From positions 1-21,077 of the IMG/VR virus record IMGVR_UViG_3300031857_001658: 21,077 nt of DNA. The stretch is one strand, 5' to 3'. Under the pieces are notes generated by a model, which was given only the letters and a program-made list of their open reading frames with translations, was not told the DNA's origin and searched no databases. The stretch's first letter is position 1, and each line of letters begins with the position of its first letter. Below are positions 1 through 7,134 of the stretch, piece by piece. Made by a program: the position numbers and the translations under genes. This stretch comes from a virus.

Positions 1-155
1 ATATTCTCGTTCCTATCGCAGTAGTTACAGAATCTATGCTCCCAGGACGATCTATAAACTATCTTGTTTATGTCGCCAATATATTTGTCTGGGTTCTGTG
101 GTTGAAAGAGACCAGACCTATGAAGTCCATTGGGTTTTACGTTCTTTATGGACAT
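1..155 (-). CDS. 4: Head completion protein gp4-like, C-terminus cut by window edge
   Basis: The reading frame opens with ATG at 155-153 and runs without a stop to the left edge, giving 51 complete codons. The visible protein contains KYIGDINKIVYRSSWEHRF followed by a Cys-x-x-Cys and DRNEN. This matches the start of T4 gp4, which has a Tyr-Arg-Gly-Asp, Lys-Ile, Tyr-Arg-Ser, Trp-Glu series at the same spacing. T4 gp4 (also called gp50/65) acts late in head assembly, preparing the packaged head for tail joining, and has an endonuclease-like fold; that role is family knowledge. The catalytic half lies outside the window. The gene starts 8 bases after the gp55-like stop codon, so the two are probably co-transcribed. 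Confidence 0.8.
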   Translation of the reverse strand, partial: MSIKNVKPNGLHRSGLFQPQNPDKYIGDINKIVYRSSWEHRFCNYCDRNEN

Positions 156-163
156 AAAATTAA

Positions 164-523
164 TTAAACATTGTAGCTATTATCGTCGCCAGTTATGTAG
201 CTAAACGGAATAGTTTTCGGACTTTTAGGCGGATGTATTTTTTTCCAGCCCTTAGCAAATCCATTTTTAGCTATCTGTGTGAAGTATGCAAAAGGATTAT
301 TTGATTTAGCTGGATCAAATCTGTTCCAGTACTTGCATAGATCCTCCATGGCAAAAGCCATGCAATCATCCTTATCGTCAGGGTCCTTATAAGCCATTTT
401 TTTAGATATTCCCTCTATCATCAAGGTGAACATCTCGATAGTTTCATTTGTAAGCTGGCCTTTGGTCTTGGACTCGTTAAAAGCCCTTAAAAGATCGCTG
501 TTTCTGACGTAAACTTTTGCCAT
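164..523 (-). CDS. 55: gp55-like late-transcription sigma factor, short form
   Basis: This 119-aa protein resembles T4 gp55, the sigma-family protein that directs host RNA polymerase to phage late promoters. Matching blocks in order: VRNSDLLRAF (about 6-15), MIEGISKKM (35-43; T4 has AEGLSKR), a Glu-Asp-Leu helix ending in NRFDPAKSNNPFAYFTQIAK (67-86; T4 has HNFDETKYKNPHAYITQ) and GFAKGWKKI (88-96). T4 gp55 is 185 aa and its extreme C-terminus carries a hydrophobic motif that binds the sliding clamp. This protein stops after about 23 residues beyond the conserved core, and no clear equivalent is visible, although IPFSYI could be a reduced one. It starts at ATG 523 behind an A-rich leader, downstream of the terminator at 545-574. 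The family call rests on remembered motifs, not a search. Confidence 0.75.
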   Translation of the reverse strand: MAKVYVRNSDLLRAFNESKTKGQLTNETIEMFTLMIEGISKKMAYKDPDDKDDCMAFAMEDLCKYWNRFDPAKSNNPFAYFTQIAKNGFAKGWKKIHPPKSPKTIPFSYITGDDNSYNV

Positions 524-544
524 TGTGTTTGATTTTTTGTAAAT

Positions 545-574
545 AAAAAAAATCCCTCTATTGCTAGGGGGATT
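545..574 (-). terminator. Rho-independent terminator after the KOW-protein gene
   Basis: On the minus strand a 10-base-pair stem with one mismatch (arms 574-565 and 560-551, four-base loop) is followed by eight T (552-545). It lies after the -1-frame stop at 597-599 and before the gp55-like start at 523. It therefore separates the large structural gene from gp55 and gp4, which then need read-through or their own promoter. Confidence 0.8.
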
Positions 575-596
575 GGTTTAATATTGTAGATTTATT

Positions 597-758
597 TTAC
601 TTTGTTGTTTCGTCTTCCTCGTCGAAATCCTCAGCGGAAACCTTTGCGGATTTAGATGGGGCTGTTGCTAATTTACCCTTTGACGATTCTACGAAGCTTT
701 TTCCTGGTTTACCTTGATTTGGGTTGTCAGGAGCAAAATAAAAGTTACGACTTAATTT
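597..758 (-). CDS. Possible -1 frameshift extension of the KOW-domain protein (53 aa)
   Basis: After the annotated stop of the large gene (754-752) the -1 frame stays open to a TAA at 599-597. It encodes 53 residues beginning KLSRNFYFAPDNPNQGKPGK and ending in the acidic run EDFDEEDETTK. The frame has no ATG, GTG or TTG before this segment, so it cannot easily be a separate gene. It joins the upstream frame exactly at a run of ten A (765-756), read GAA AAA AAA AAT TAA in frame 0. Slippage of one base back after the second AAA gives an 897-aa product. The composition fits: FAPDNPNQGK and ATAPSKSAKV repeat the Ala-Pro plus Lys/Gly/Asn style found throughout the preceding 200 residues. Alternatives are transcriptional slippage on A10 or a homopolymer length error in the sequence. 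Confidence 0.6.
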   Translation of the reverse strand, partial: KLSRNFYFAPDNPNQGKPGKSFVESSKGKLATAPSKSAKVSAEDFDEEDETTK

Positions 759-3289
759 TTTTTTTCAGCCTCAGATTCGTGGATGTTATATCCCATGTGG
801 TTTCCATCAATATCGAAATCAACTTCTCCTGTTCCTTTTTTACCTGGCGCTTCAGATAGTCCTTGATTAGAAGCTATCGTTTTTAACACCTTCTTTGTTT
901 CAGGATTGATGTTTCTAGTGATCTTCTTTGGAGAAGCTAGGTTGTGCTCCTTTGTGTTAGCCTTGTTAGTCTCTTTAGCTTTAGTTCCGTTAGTAGGAGC
1001 TTTTTCAATATTCGCATCATTTGATTCCTGAACATTGTTATATCCTATCCCGTAACCCTTTACATCAAATTTAGTAGGCTTCTGTCCATCGACTCCTTCA
1101 GCAAAATTAGCTGCCTTTGGGTTTTTTAGGTCCTTAGACATAGGCTTGTCAGATTTTTCTTCTGGTGCTTCTACCAAGTTTGGTTGCTGAGGTTTAGTTT
1201 TTACAGACTTCTTTTTATCTGGTGCAGTAGCATAGTTTTGTACAGCTTTCTCAGATTTAACCTTTTTTCCGTTCTCTGGAGCAACTGCCATACCGTTTGA
1301 TTCCTTGATCTCCTCCTCTCCTTCTTCATCTTTTGAAGCAGTTTCATTGTCATCAGCAGCTTTATTAAGGGCTTCTTCTAGATCTTGAATCTCATCTATT
1401 CTGTGATCTTCCGTTTTTCCAGCGTCGGTCAAAATAGTGTATCTACCTGAAGTGTTATCTACAGATATGATCTTTCCAGTCTCGCCTGACTCTTTTATTT
1501 TAACGTAATCGCCAATAGAAAAAGCATCGTCCTCTAAAAGATCCATATCAATTTCTAAAAAATCGTTCTCGATTCTATCGATCTCCTCATTAACAGCAGA
1601 CCATTTATTTCTAAGTACCTTTAGTTCTCTTTTTAGTAGGGCCTCAGCTTCTTTGATTGAAGCCTCGTTAGCTATGATTGGGTTCTTCATAGCCTCCTGT
1701 ATCTTGTTTAGCTCTTTCTCTATCTTAGTTATGTTTGAAAGTATTTCAGTTCTATCGTTAATTAGAATTGATTTACTTCTAAGCTCACCTTCCAAGAATT
1801 CAGTTAAACCTTGAGAAATATCATATCTCAAAGACTCTTTAACCATACTAACGGCTTGTAGCGCATTTACACGGTAAACTGAATTTTCTTTCATAGCTTC
1901 GTTTACTTTCTGCAAGTATAAAGCTCCGTCCCACTTAAACAAATTAATTCTTAATCCCTCATAGATTCTAGAAACTAAAGACTTAGCAAAATCAAGTTCA
2001 ACTATAGCATTAATGTTTTCGTAAACAGACATAACCTGATTAACTACCTTCATGTCATTGTAACCTGAGGTCGAAGAAACTTCCAATCCTATAAGTTTTC
2101 CTAGTTCTGCAACTGATCTAAACTTCAATTGTGTTTTTCCTAGATAAACGTTAGGTGATCCTTCTAGACCCTCTGTTATCTTAATAAGCTTCTTACCGAT
2201 GTAGAAATTAACACCGCTTTCGTCTACCCTAACTATAGGATCGTTAACTATTGAGATAAGATTTACAAAGTCACCACCAAATTTTTCAAAAGCCTGATCA
2301 GCTGAGATCTTATAGATTCCCTCTTGGTTAGCTTCGAAAATTGAACCATTCATGTAAAATCCGAAAGAACCATCGTTAGTGAAAACTGGTGAATAAACCT
2401 TTTCAACATATGATTCATTCTGAGCTACCTCTGGTATATTAAGCTTGCTAGCATTTGTTTTTCCTTCGTTTTCGTTCAAGAAGTTAATTAAGTTTCTAAC
2501 AACTGGATTAAAAGAATACATTGAAATGTTCTTAAGTAGCAATCTATTAGACTTGTCCTCAGAAACCATCCAATTATTCAATGACTCATAAAGTCCACCG
2601 TAGAATTCTCTAGAACCAGAGTTCTTTATAGAATCTATTACTTTAGATACTTCTATTTCCCTATCAAAATCGTTTCTCTTCTTAACTAGAGACTCATAAA
2701 CAGACTTAGCTGTCTTATCCCACTGTAAATCTGAGATGTCCTTTATAAAATTGTCAATTACGTGATACTCACCAATACCTTTTGCTGAGATTATGTTTCT
2801 GTAGTTTTCCAACATTATTTTAACACCAAAGTGCTCGGAGATTGGGGAAACGCTTATTTTGTTAATAGCTTTAAGCACGCCTAAATCCTTAACAGACTCT
2901 GACAATAGGAAAGAGTTTGTAGCACGATCGTTATCTAACCCAGATAGAGATTCGTTCAATCTGTCTATTTGGTTGGTGTTTATTTCGTTTCTATTATCAG
3001 TTACCCAGGTTCCTGAATTTTGAACAGATTTATTGCCTCCCCAAGATTCCATTAAAGAAGAAGCAAGACTCTTAGAAGCTTCCATTTCTCTCTTTCTAGC
3101 TTCAGAGTGCAAATCAATGCTCTCCCTTAAGAAAGAGCCAATTGCATCGTCATTTTCCTTAATCTGTCCTAGTCCCTCCATAAGGCTTTCTCTAGAAAAA
3201 GAGCTATTTAGAAAGTTTTCACAAAGTGAACTCACTTCAGGAGACTTTGTTGTTTCTTTCAATTTTTTTACTTTATTTATAAAATCCAT
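752..3289 (-). CDS. Large unidentified protein with KOW-like domain and Lys/Ala/Pro-rich tail
   Basis: I do not recognise this 845-aa protein as a known family. The first 500 or so residues are mixed, mostly helical, with many Ser/Asn and no membrane segment. Around 500-575 is a strongly charged probable coiled coil. Around 590-640 comes a KOW/SH3-like segment (FSIGDYVKIKESGETGKIIS, then RYTILTDAG), a fold often used to bind nucleic acid or protein. The remaining 200 residues are low-complexity and Lys/Glu/Ala/Pro-rich. They contain recurrent short AP motifs (AVAPENGKK, ATAPDKKK, VEAPEEK, EKAPTNG, SEAPGKK) and two related blocks ending in GYGIGYNNVQES and GNHMGYNIHES. Size and position among late genes suggest a virion or assembly protein, which is inference. 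The frame ends on A10 and may continue by a -1 shift (597-758). ATG 3289 is the only sensible start. Confidence 0.85.
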   Translation of the reverse strand: MDFINKVKKLKETTKSPEVSSLCENFLNSSFSRESLMEGLGQIKENDDAIGSFLRESIDLHSEARKREMEASKSLASSLMESWGGNKSVQNSGTWVTDNRNEINTNQIDRLNESLSGLDNDRATNSFLLSESVKDLGVLKAINKISVSPISEHFGVKIMLENYRNIISAKGIGEYHVIDNFIKDISDLQWDKTAKSVYESLVKKRNDFDREIEVSKVIDSIKNSGSREFYGGLYESLNNWMVSEDKSNRLLLKNISMYSFNPVVRNLINFLNENEGKTNASKLNIPEVAQNESYVEKVYSPVFTNDGSFGFYMNGSIFEANQEGIYKISADQAFEKFGGDFVNLISIVNDPIVRVDESGVNFYIGKKLIKITEGLEGSPNVYLGKTQLKFRSVAELGKLIGLEVSSTSGYNDMKVVNQVMSVYENINAIVELDFAKSLVSRIYEGLRINLFKWDGALYLQKVNEAMKENSVYRVNALQAVSMVKESLRYDISQGLTEFLEGELRSKSILINDRTEILSNITKIEKELNKIQEAMKNPIIANEASIKEAEALLKRELKVLRNKWSAVNEEIDRIENDFLEIDMDLLEDDAFSIGDYVKIKESGETGKIISVDNTSGRYTILTDAGKTEDHRIDEIQDLEEALNKAADDNETASKDEEGEEEIKESNGMAVAPENGKKVKSEKAVQNYATAPDKKKSVKTKPQQPNLVEAPEEKSDKPMSKDLKNPKAANFAEGVDGQKPTKFDVKGYGIGYNNVQESNDANIEKAPTNGTKAKETNKANTKEHNLASPKKITRNINPETKKVLKTIASNQGLSEAPGKKGTGEVDFDIDGNHMGYNIHESEAEKKN

Positions 3290-3343
3290 GGGTTGTATGT
3301 TTTTTTCAAATTATATATCTAGTTTCCGAGATTTTTTTATATA

Positions 3344-3829
3344 TCACTGTCGGCAGACCATTATTTCCACTCTAACTCTTTTTCCTGTGTGATTGTTGCA
3401 TATTCTTATGCCTCCGTTTTGGTATACTGGGCCAGGTAAAGATAGATTCCATCCTATCTCTCCAGAGTCTACTGTAGTAATGTTAGGGCCACTTAATATC
3501 ATTATTTCACCCATATAGTATGTTTTTCCCTGGTATTCCCAGGTAACCCATCTATCCTTTGGTAACACATCATCAGGATAGATGCCCTTAAATACTATAA
3601 AGTTAACAAATCCGGAGGGATCAACTATATCCGTCTGACTTAAGAAAGAGCAAGTACCAGGGGCCAAATTTAGATTAACCTTAGAAAAAGCGCTAACTTC
3701 CATCTCAAAGTCTTTTAGAGAGACCATTGTCTGAGCGTTTAGAGCAGTACCGGAATCTATAACAAGATCACTCTTCTCAAATTTGAATCCTGCTGGTTCA
3801 GGTGGACAAGGTACGGGTCTAGTTGCCAT
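3344..3829 (-). CDS. Small paralogous protein 2, possible virion surface or fibre-associated
   Basis: This 161-aa protein of unknown function is a shorter relative of its upstream neighbour. Shared features in order: a Gly-Thr/Ala-Cys-(Ser/Ala)-Phe element (58-62 here), a Trp plus Tyr/Gly stretch, then MGEIMILSGP (106-115 here; MGEIMALSGG in the neighbour), a GWN (126-128), a GP-x-Y, a Gly-Gly-Ile and a C-terminal alternating hydrophobic strand (RVRVEIMV). The pattern looks all-beta. There is no signal peptide or membrane segment. It begins 4 bases after the neighbour's stop, so the two are translated from one message. Tandem small beta-rich paralogues in a structural operon are often fibre, decoration or baseplate-edge proteins; that assignment is inference. 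Confidence 0.8.
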   Translation of the reverse strand: MATRPVPCPPEPAGFKFEKSDLVIDSGTALNAQTMVSLKDFEMEVSAFSKVNLNLAPGTCSFLSQTDIVDPSGFVNFIVFKGIYPDDVLPKDRWVTWEYQGKTYYMGEIMILSGPNITTVDSGEIGWNLSLPGPVYQNGGIRICNNHTGKRVRVEIMVCRQ

Positions 3830-3833
3830 AAAT

Positions 3834-4496
3834 TTAATTAGATGTTATCACTACCAGTTTTACTGGTCTAGTTGTTATATTGGAAAAGCTGATACCTCCT
3901 AAGTTGGGATTGTAAATTGGTCCGGTGTGTCCATAATATGCAAAGGGACTCATGTTCCATCCAGCCCATGAATTTACACCCTGCTTAACTCCCCCGGAAA
4001 GTGCCATTATTTCTCCCATTGGATATCTCTCGTCACCACCATAATCCCAAAGAAGAAACTTTTCAGAGGCTATGGACTCTGGCAAATAATAAGCTCTCGC
4101 AAATATAAAACCAGCCTCGTTTGCAGTTTCTGTATAGTCTCCAGGATCTATACTTACTGTTGTATCTGGTGCTATTACAAATGTCTGCTTTTGGTATGTG
4201 GAAAAAACTAAAAGCGGATGGAAAAAAGATTCTAAATTTATAGACTCAGCAACTTGAGCTTGTTGATGAACATTGAAGCCTGAGTTAAAAAATCTGAGCT
4301 TATATGGATCATTCTTATACTTGAATGTCCAATTTATTATGGAAAGCTGGTCCCTGGTTTTTGCTACGTTTTTATAATTAGTAACAAAAGCACAAGCACC
4401 GGGAACAAATACAGGGTTTACAAATCCACCCTGTACATTACTGGACCCAGTTGAAGAACTGGAACCACCATCAAAATCAGTATTATCAGACACCAT
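3834..4496 (-). CDS. Small paralogous protein 1, possible virion surface or fibre-associated
   Basis: This 220-aa protein of unknown function is the longer member of a tandem pair. It has a Ser/Gly-rich leader (9-24), a Gly-Ala-Cys-Ala-Phe element (33-37), a middle portion without obvious motifs, and the conserved C-terminal half: LLWDYGGDERYPMGEIMALS (148-167), GWN (179-181), TGPIYNP and a final strand RPVKLVV. The C-terminal half aligns by eye with the neighbour at 3344-3829, while the N-terminal halves differ more. This suggests duplication followed by divergence of the anchoring part. The ATG at 4496 overlaps an inverted repeat (4496-4517) that could act on its transcription or translation. 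Confidence 0.8.
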   Translation of the reverse strand: MVSDNTDFDGGSSSSTGSSNVQGGFVNPVFVPGACAFVTNYKNVAKTRDQLSIINWTFKYKNDPYKLRFFNSGFNVHQQAQVAESINLESFFHPLLVFSTYQKQTFVIAPDTTVSIDPGDYTETANEAGFIFARAYYLPESIASEKFLLWDYGGDERYPMGEIMALSGGVKQGVNSWAGWNMSPFAYYGHTGPIYNPNLGGISFSNITTRPVKLVVITSN

Positions 4497-4517
4497 TAGT
4501 GTATATATTTACACTAA
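4496..4517. repeat. Perfect 8-bp inverted repeat overlapping a start codon
   Basis: TTAGTGTA at 4496-4503 is repeated in inverse as TACACTAA at 4510-4517, with a 6-base A/T spacer. It lies in the 39-base gap between the four-helix membrane protein and the first paralogue, and its left arm shares one base with the start codon of the latter (4494-4496). It could be an operator, or an RNA hairpin reducing access to the start. No T run follows, so it is not a terminator. Confidence 0.5.
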
Positions 4518-4535
4518 ACCGAAAGAAGATAAAAA

Positions 4536-5312
4536 TTATCCTCTAGGTCTCCATTTAGACCTATTAATTTCATATTCGTTCCTATTATTACGTGAAATGG
4601 TGTTTTGATTGTATGCGGGGTCAGGAGTAACAACATTAACCTCCTCGTTTACTATTTTATTATCCTCGCTAAGCTCTTGTTTATTCTCTTCCTGGGTTTC
4701 TATTTGCTCCTCTACCGGGGTTCTAGCAATTTCAGATTCTGTCACGTCTTTAGACTCTTCTTCGACATCTAAAGTCCCTGCATCACCTAAATCTACTATA
4801 TCTAACGATTCTAATTCTTCAGCCAAGCTTTTAGATTCAACAGGTTCAGAAGCATCTACCTCTACAGCGGTATCGGTAGGCTCAGGCTTTATGTAATCGA
4901 CTAATGACTTTATAAATCCAAGAGCAACTAAAGGAAGTATTGCACCCGATATAATGGAAAGTATTCTTTTCTGATATATTAGATCCTCTTCTATAAGGCC
5001 AAATAACTCAGACCACATTTTAAAATCGCCAATGTTTATATAGGCATAGTAAGTATTTCCCATAGCCTGCATACCGGTCAGTATTATAAACAAAGCCCAG
5101 ACTAAGAATTTATTCATCTTATCCAGAGCTATTATGGAAGCCAAAGAAGCAGCTGCACCTAACTCAAAAGCTATCGCTAGAGAAACAGAAAGCCACTTCG
5201 GATTTGTGAGATCGAAAAACTGAACTACGTGTATAGTGGAAATTACAGAAACAACAAGATACAGGGTAACAAAAGTTCCTATAACGAAGTATTTCAGGGC
5301 ATTGCTTTTCAC
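4536..5312 (-). CDS. Four-helix membrane protein with acidic cytoplasmic tail
   Basis: This is a 258-aa protein of unknown function. Four hydrophobic segments are plain at about 8-30, 40-62, 68-90 and 117-139. They are followed by a roughly 120-residue soluble tail rich in Glu/Asp/Ser/Thr and ending in a basic RSKWRPRG. With an even number of helices both ends would face the same side, probably the cytoplasm. The start is GTG at 5312-5310, overlapping the TGA of the preceding gene in a GTGA arrangement, so translation is probably coupled. Possible roles are lysis (holin-like), superinfection exclusion or membrane remodelling; the sequence does not decide between them. The long acidic tail is unlike a typical small holin. 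Confidence 0.8.
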   Translation of the reverse strand: MKSNALKYFVIGTFVTLYLVVSVISTIHVVQFFDLTNPKWLSVSLAIAFELGAAASLASIIALDKMNKFLVWALFIILTGMQAMGNTYYAYINIGDFKMWSELFGLIEEDLIYQKRILSIISGAILPLVALGFIKSLVDYIKPEPTDTAVEVDASEPVESKSLAEELESLDIVDLGDAGTLDVEEESKDVTESEIARTPVEEQIETQEENKQELSEDNKIVNEEVNVVTPDPAYNQNTISRNNRNEYEINRSKWRPRG

Positions 5313-5599
5313 TTTGTTTGATCTATTTTTGACTTTATATCAGACAAAGAAGACTTACCCTTATCGAAATCATCCTCATAAATTAAGAAATTAAACATCG
5401 TCTGATTCATAGATTTCTCTAAGTCACTTTTAGTTACGCTAACTTTTTGCAAAGAGTCTACAGATGTGTTAAGTGTCTTAATTCCCTTTTCGATTCTATC
5501 AACATCGTTATTTACTCCGCATTGTCTCAAAAACATCATAAGCACCAATACGATGGATATCCACCATGAATTTGATTTAATTTTTTCTAGCATTTTCAT
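5309..5599 (-). CDS. Small membrane-anchored coiled-coil protein
   Basis: This 96-aa protein has one N-terminal membrane segment (about 12-28, beginning with two Trp) after a short basic start. A soluble part with heptad-like spacing of Ile/Leu/Val from about 32 to 65 suggests a coiled coil. This is the general layout of phage spanin inner-membrane subunits, but no partner lipoprotein gene is visible nearby, so I do not assign a lysis role. It starts at ATG 5599 (a second in-frame ATG follows two codons later) behind a very A/T-rich leader, and is the first gene after the terminator at 5635-5660. Its stop overlaps the start of the four-helix membrane protein by 4 bases, so the two probably work together. 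Confidence 0.75.
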   Translation of the reverse strand: MKMLEKIKSNSWWISIVLVLMMFLRQCGVNNDVDRIEKGIKTLNTSVDSLQKVSVTKSDLEKSMNQTMFNFLIYEDDFDKGKSSLSDIKSKIDQTK

Positions 5600-5634
5600 T
5601 TTTTTTTATATTTATCTTAAAAAATATAGAACAT

Positions 5635-5660
5635 AAAAAAATAGCCAGTAAACTGGCTAT
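5635..5660 (-). terminator. Rho-independent terminator
   Basis: On the minus strand an 8-bp perfect stem (arms 5660-5653 and 5648-5641, loop of four) is followed by six T (5640-5635). It lies 18 bases past the stop of the 178-aa gene and ends that transcription unit. The 35-base A/T-rich stretch between it and the start at 5599 must hold any promoter for the membrane-protein genes. Confidence 0.85.
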
Positions 5661-5677
5661 TGATCAGTATCTATAGA

Positions 5678-6214
5678 TTAGCAAACTTCTAGTCCCTGCT
5701 CAGCTGCGTTAAGCTCTTTTTGGAGGTCGTTAACAACTAGATTATCCTCCTTGACGTTACTTAGCGCAATATCAACTGGCTTGAAAACTTTTATAAAGTT
5801 CTGAGCTGATTCTAATCCCTTACCCTTTCCCTTGGACAAAAAGTAGTGACTAGCTTCAATGGTCAATGCACCAAAATAAATCGTGTTATCTTTCACGCCA
5901 TCAGCTTCTGCTTTCTGAATGGATTTATTTATCTCGATGATACCCAATGATTCAGTGGAATTCCACTCAGCTTCTTCATTTATGAACCGCTTAAACATTG
6001 ACAATGTAGAAGAATCCATAGATACAGCATAAACTTTCTTAGAGAGTTCTTTTCTCTTCTCCTCGATTTGCTTCTTTAAAGCATCAACTTTGGCTTCGTC
6101 TACGTTTACTTTAATGCCATCTATATCAAAAGATGCACTCTCCGATGGCAATCTGTCAAGATTTTCAGATGTAGCTAAAACTAAATCGTCTTGGTTTTTT
6201 CCTGTTTTTCCCAT
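5678..6214 (-). CDS. Unidentified 178-aa soluble protein
   Basis: I do not recognise this protein. It has a polar N-terminus, a charged helix with heptad character (about 40-62, KVDALKKQIEEKRKELSKKV), a mixed centre with NTIYFGALTIEASHYFLSKG (around 110-130) and a C-terminal helix ending in a single Cys. There is no signal peptide or membrane segment. It is followed at once by a terminator, so it is the last gene of a unit that includes the RecB-like nuclease. The start at ATG 6214 has an A/T-rich leader and lies 44 bases after the nuclease stop. Confidence 0.75.
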   Translation of the reverse strand: MGKTGKNQDDLVLATSENLDRLPSESASFDIDGIKVNVDEAKVDALKKQIEEKRKELSKKVYAVSMDSSTLSMFKRFINEEAEWNSTESLGIIEINKSIQKAEADGVKDNTIYFGALTIEASHYFLSKGKGKGLESAQNFIKVFKPVDIALSNVKEDNLVVNDLQKELNAAEQGLEVC

Positions 6215-6258
6215 TTTAATAACTTTTATTATTCTATCAAATTCAACACGTTTTGTTT

Positions 6259-7128
6259 CTATCCAATATCAAAAATATCAATATCGCTGGGATCTTTTTT
6301 ATCGTCTACCTGTGTGAGAACCGATGTTTCTGTTGTTAAATCAGGATCTAGCATGTTCTGATCCAAATACATTTTTAAAGGTCCCCTTAAATCCTTAGCT
6401 GGATATATTCTTGCTGGTTCTTCTGGGCCGATGTGAACTAGAAATCCACTCTCCGTTTCTATACCCAATTCCTCCTCCAGTATTAGTCTATAAAGGGATA
6501 TCTGGATAGAATACTCGTTGTGATGATTTTCATATAGCGTATTAAACGGCCTTAGTAATTTCTTATATCTTCCTTTCGGGTGTCCATCATGCTTGAACTC
6601 CTTGTTGGTTTTCCAGTCACCTATTATGAAAATCATCTTATTCCTAGATGAATCCCACATTAAGAAAGGCTGATCTATTGTGCCGGCAATCCTCCACTTT
6701 CTGGAAAATATTTTAAGCTCAGATTTAAGCGGAATCAGATTTTTAAATTTAAGGTCATAGATTGACTTAAACTTATTAACACGCTCTAAGAAATCTGCAT
6801 CTTCGGGTAATTCAGGATTCTCACCGCTCCAGAAATCCTCTATCCATTTATGTACTCTGGACCCCAAAGAAGTAGCTTTATTACCAGCTTCAGTCCACTC
6901 ATTCTCTATCACAGACGGATCCACTCCTCTCTGTCTAGCCTTCTCCTTAATCCAATATTCCCTATTGAAAGGCTCCTTAAATTTCTTCAGGAAAGTGGTA
7001 ACGGAATCGAACTTGATGTCCTTATATTTGTAAGTGTGAGATCCTTCTTCAAAGATAAAATTAGGATCACTGAATTTACCTATCTCCTTTTCTATACGGC
7101 TCTTCTCTAACTCGATAATTTCATTCAT
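6259..7128 (-). CDS. RecB/Cas4-like PD-(D/E)XK nuclease
   Basis: This 289-aa protein has the motif series of the RecB-type PD-(D/E)XK nuclease superfamily. These are a Gly-Ser-Arg-Val-His motif (89-93), an acidic residue in SELKIFS before GTIDQPF (Asp152), the core DWKTNK (Asp171, Lys173), and a C-terminal QISLY (Gln209 to Tyr213). All key residues are present, so activity as a Mg2+-dependent DNA nuclease is likely. In phages such proteins serve in recombination, replication-fork trimming or head DNA processing; which applies here is not visible. No ATPase or helicase domain is fused to it. It starts 6 bases after the stop of the 137-aa membrane protein. Confidence 0.8.
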   Translation of the reverse strand: MNEIIELEKSRIEKEIGKFSDPNFIFEEGSHTYKYKDIKFDSVTTFLKKFKEPFNREYWIKEKARQRGVDPSVIENEWTEAGNKATSLGSRVHKWIEDFWSGENPELPEDADFLERVNKFKSIYDLKFKNLIPLKSELKIFSRKWRIAGTIDQPFLMWDSSRNKMIFIIGDWKTNKEFKHDGHPKGRYKKLLRPFNTLYENHHNEYSIQISLYRLILEEELGIETESGFLVHIGPEEPARIYPAKDLRGPLKMYLDQNMLDPDLTTETSVLTQVDDKKDPSDIDIFDIG

Positions 7129-7134
7129 ACCGGA

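Noticed and set aside
5513-5530. Lipoprotein signal (Leu-Arg-Gln-Cys) in the 96-aa membrane protein
   Set aside because: The residues before Cys do not fit a lipobox (small residues needed at -3 to -1), and the hydrophobic segment reads as a simple anchor.
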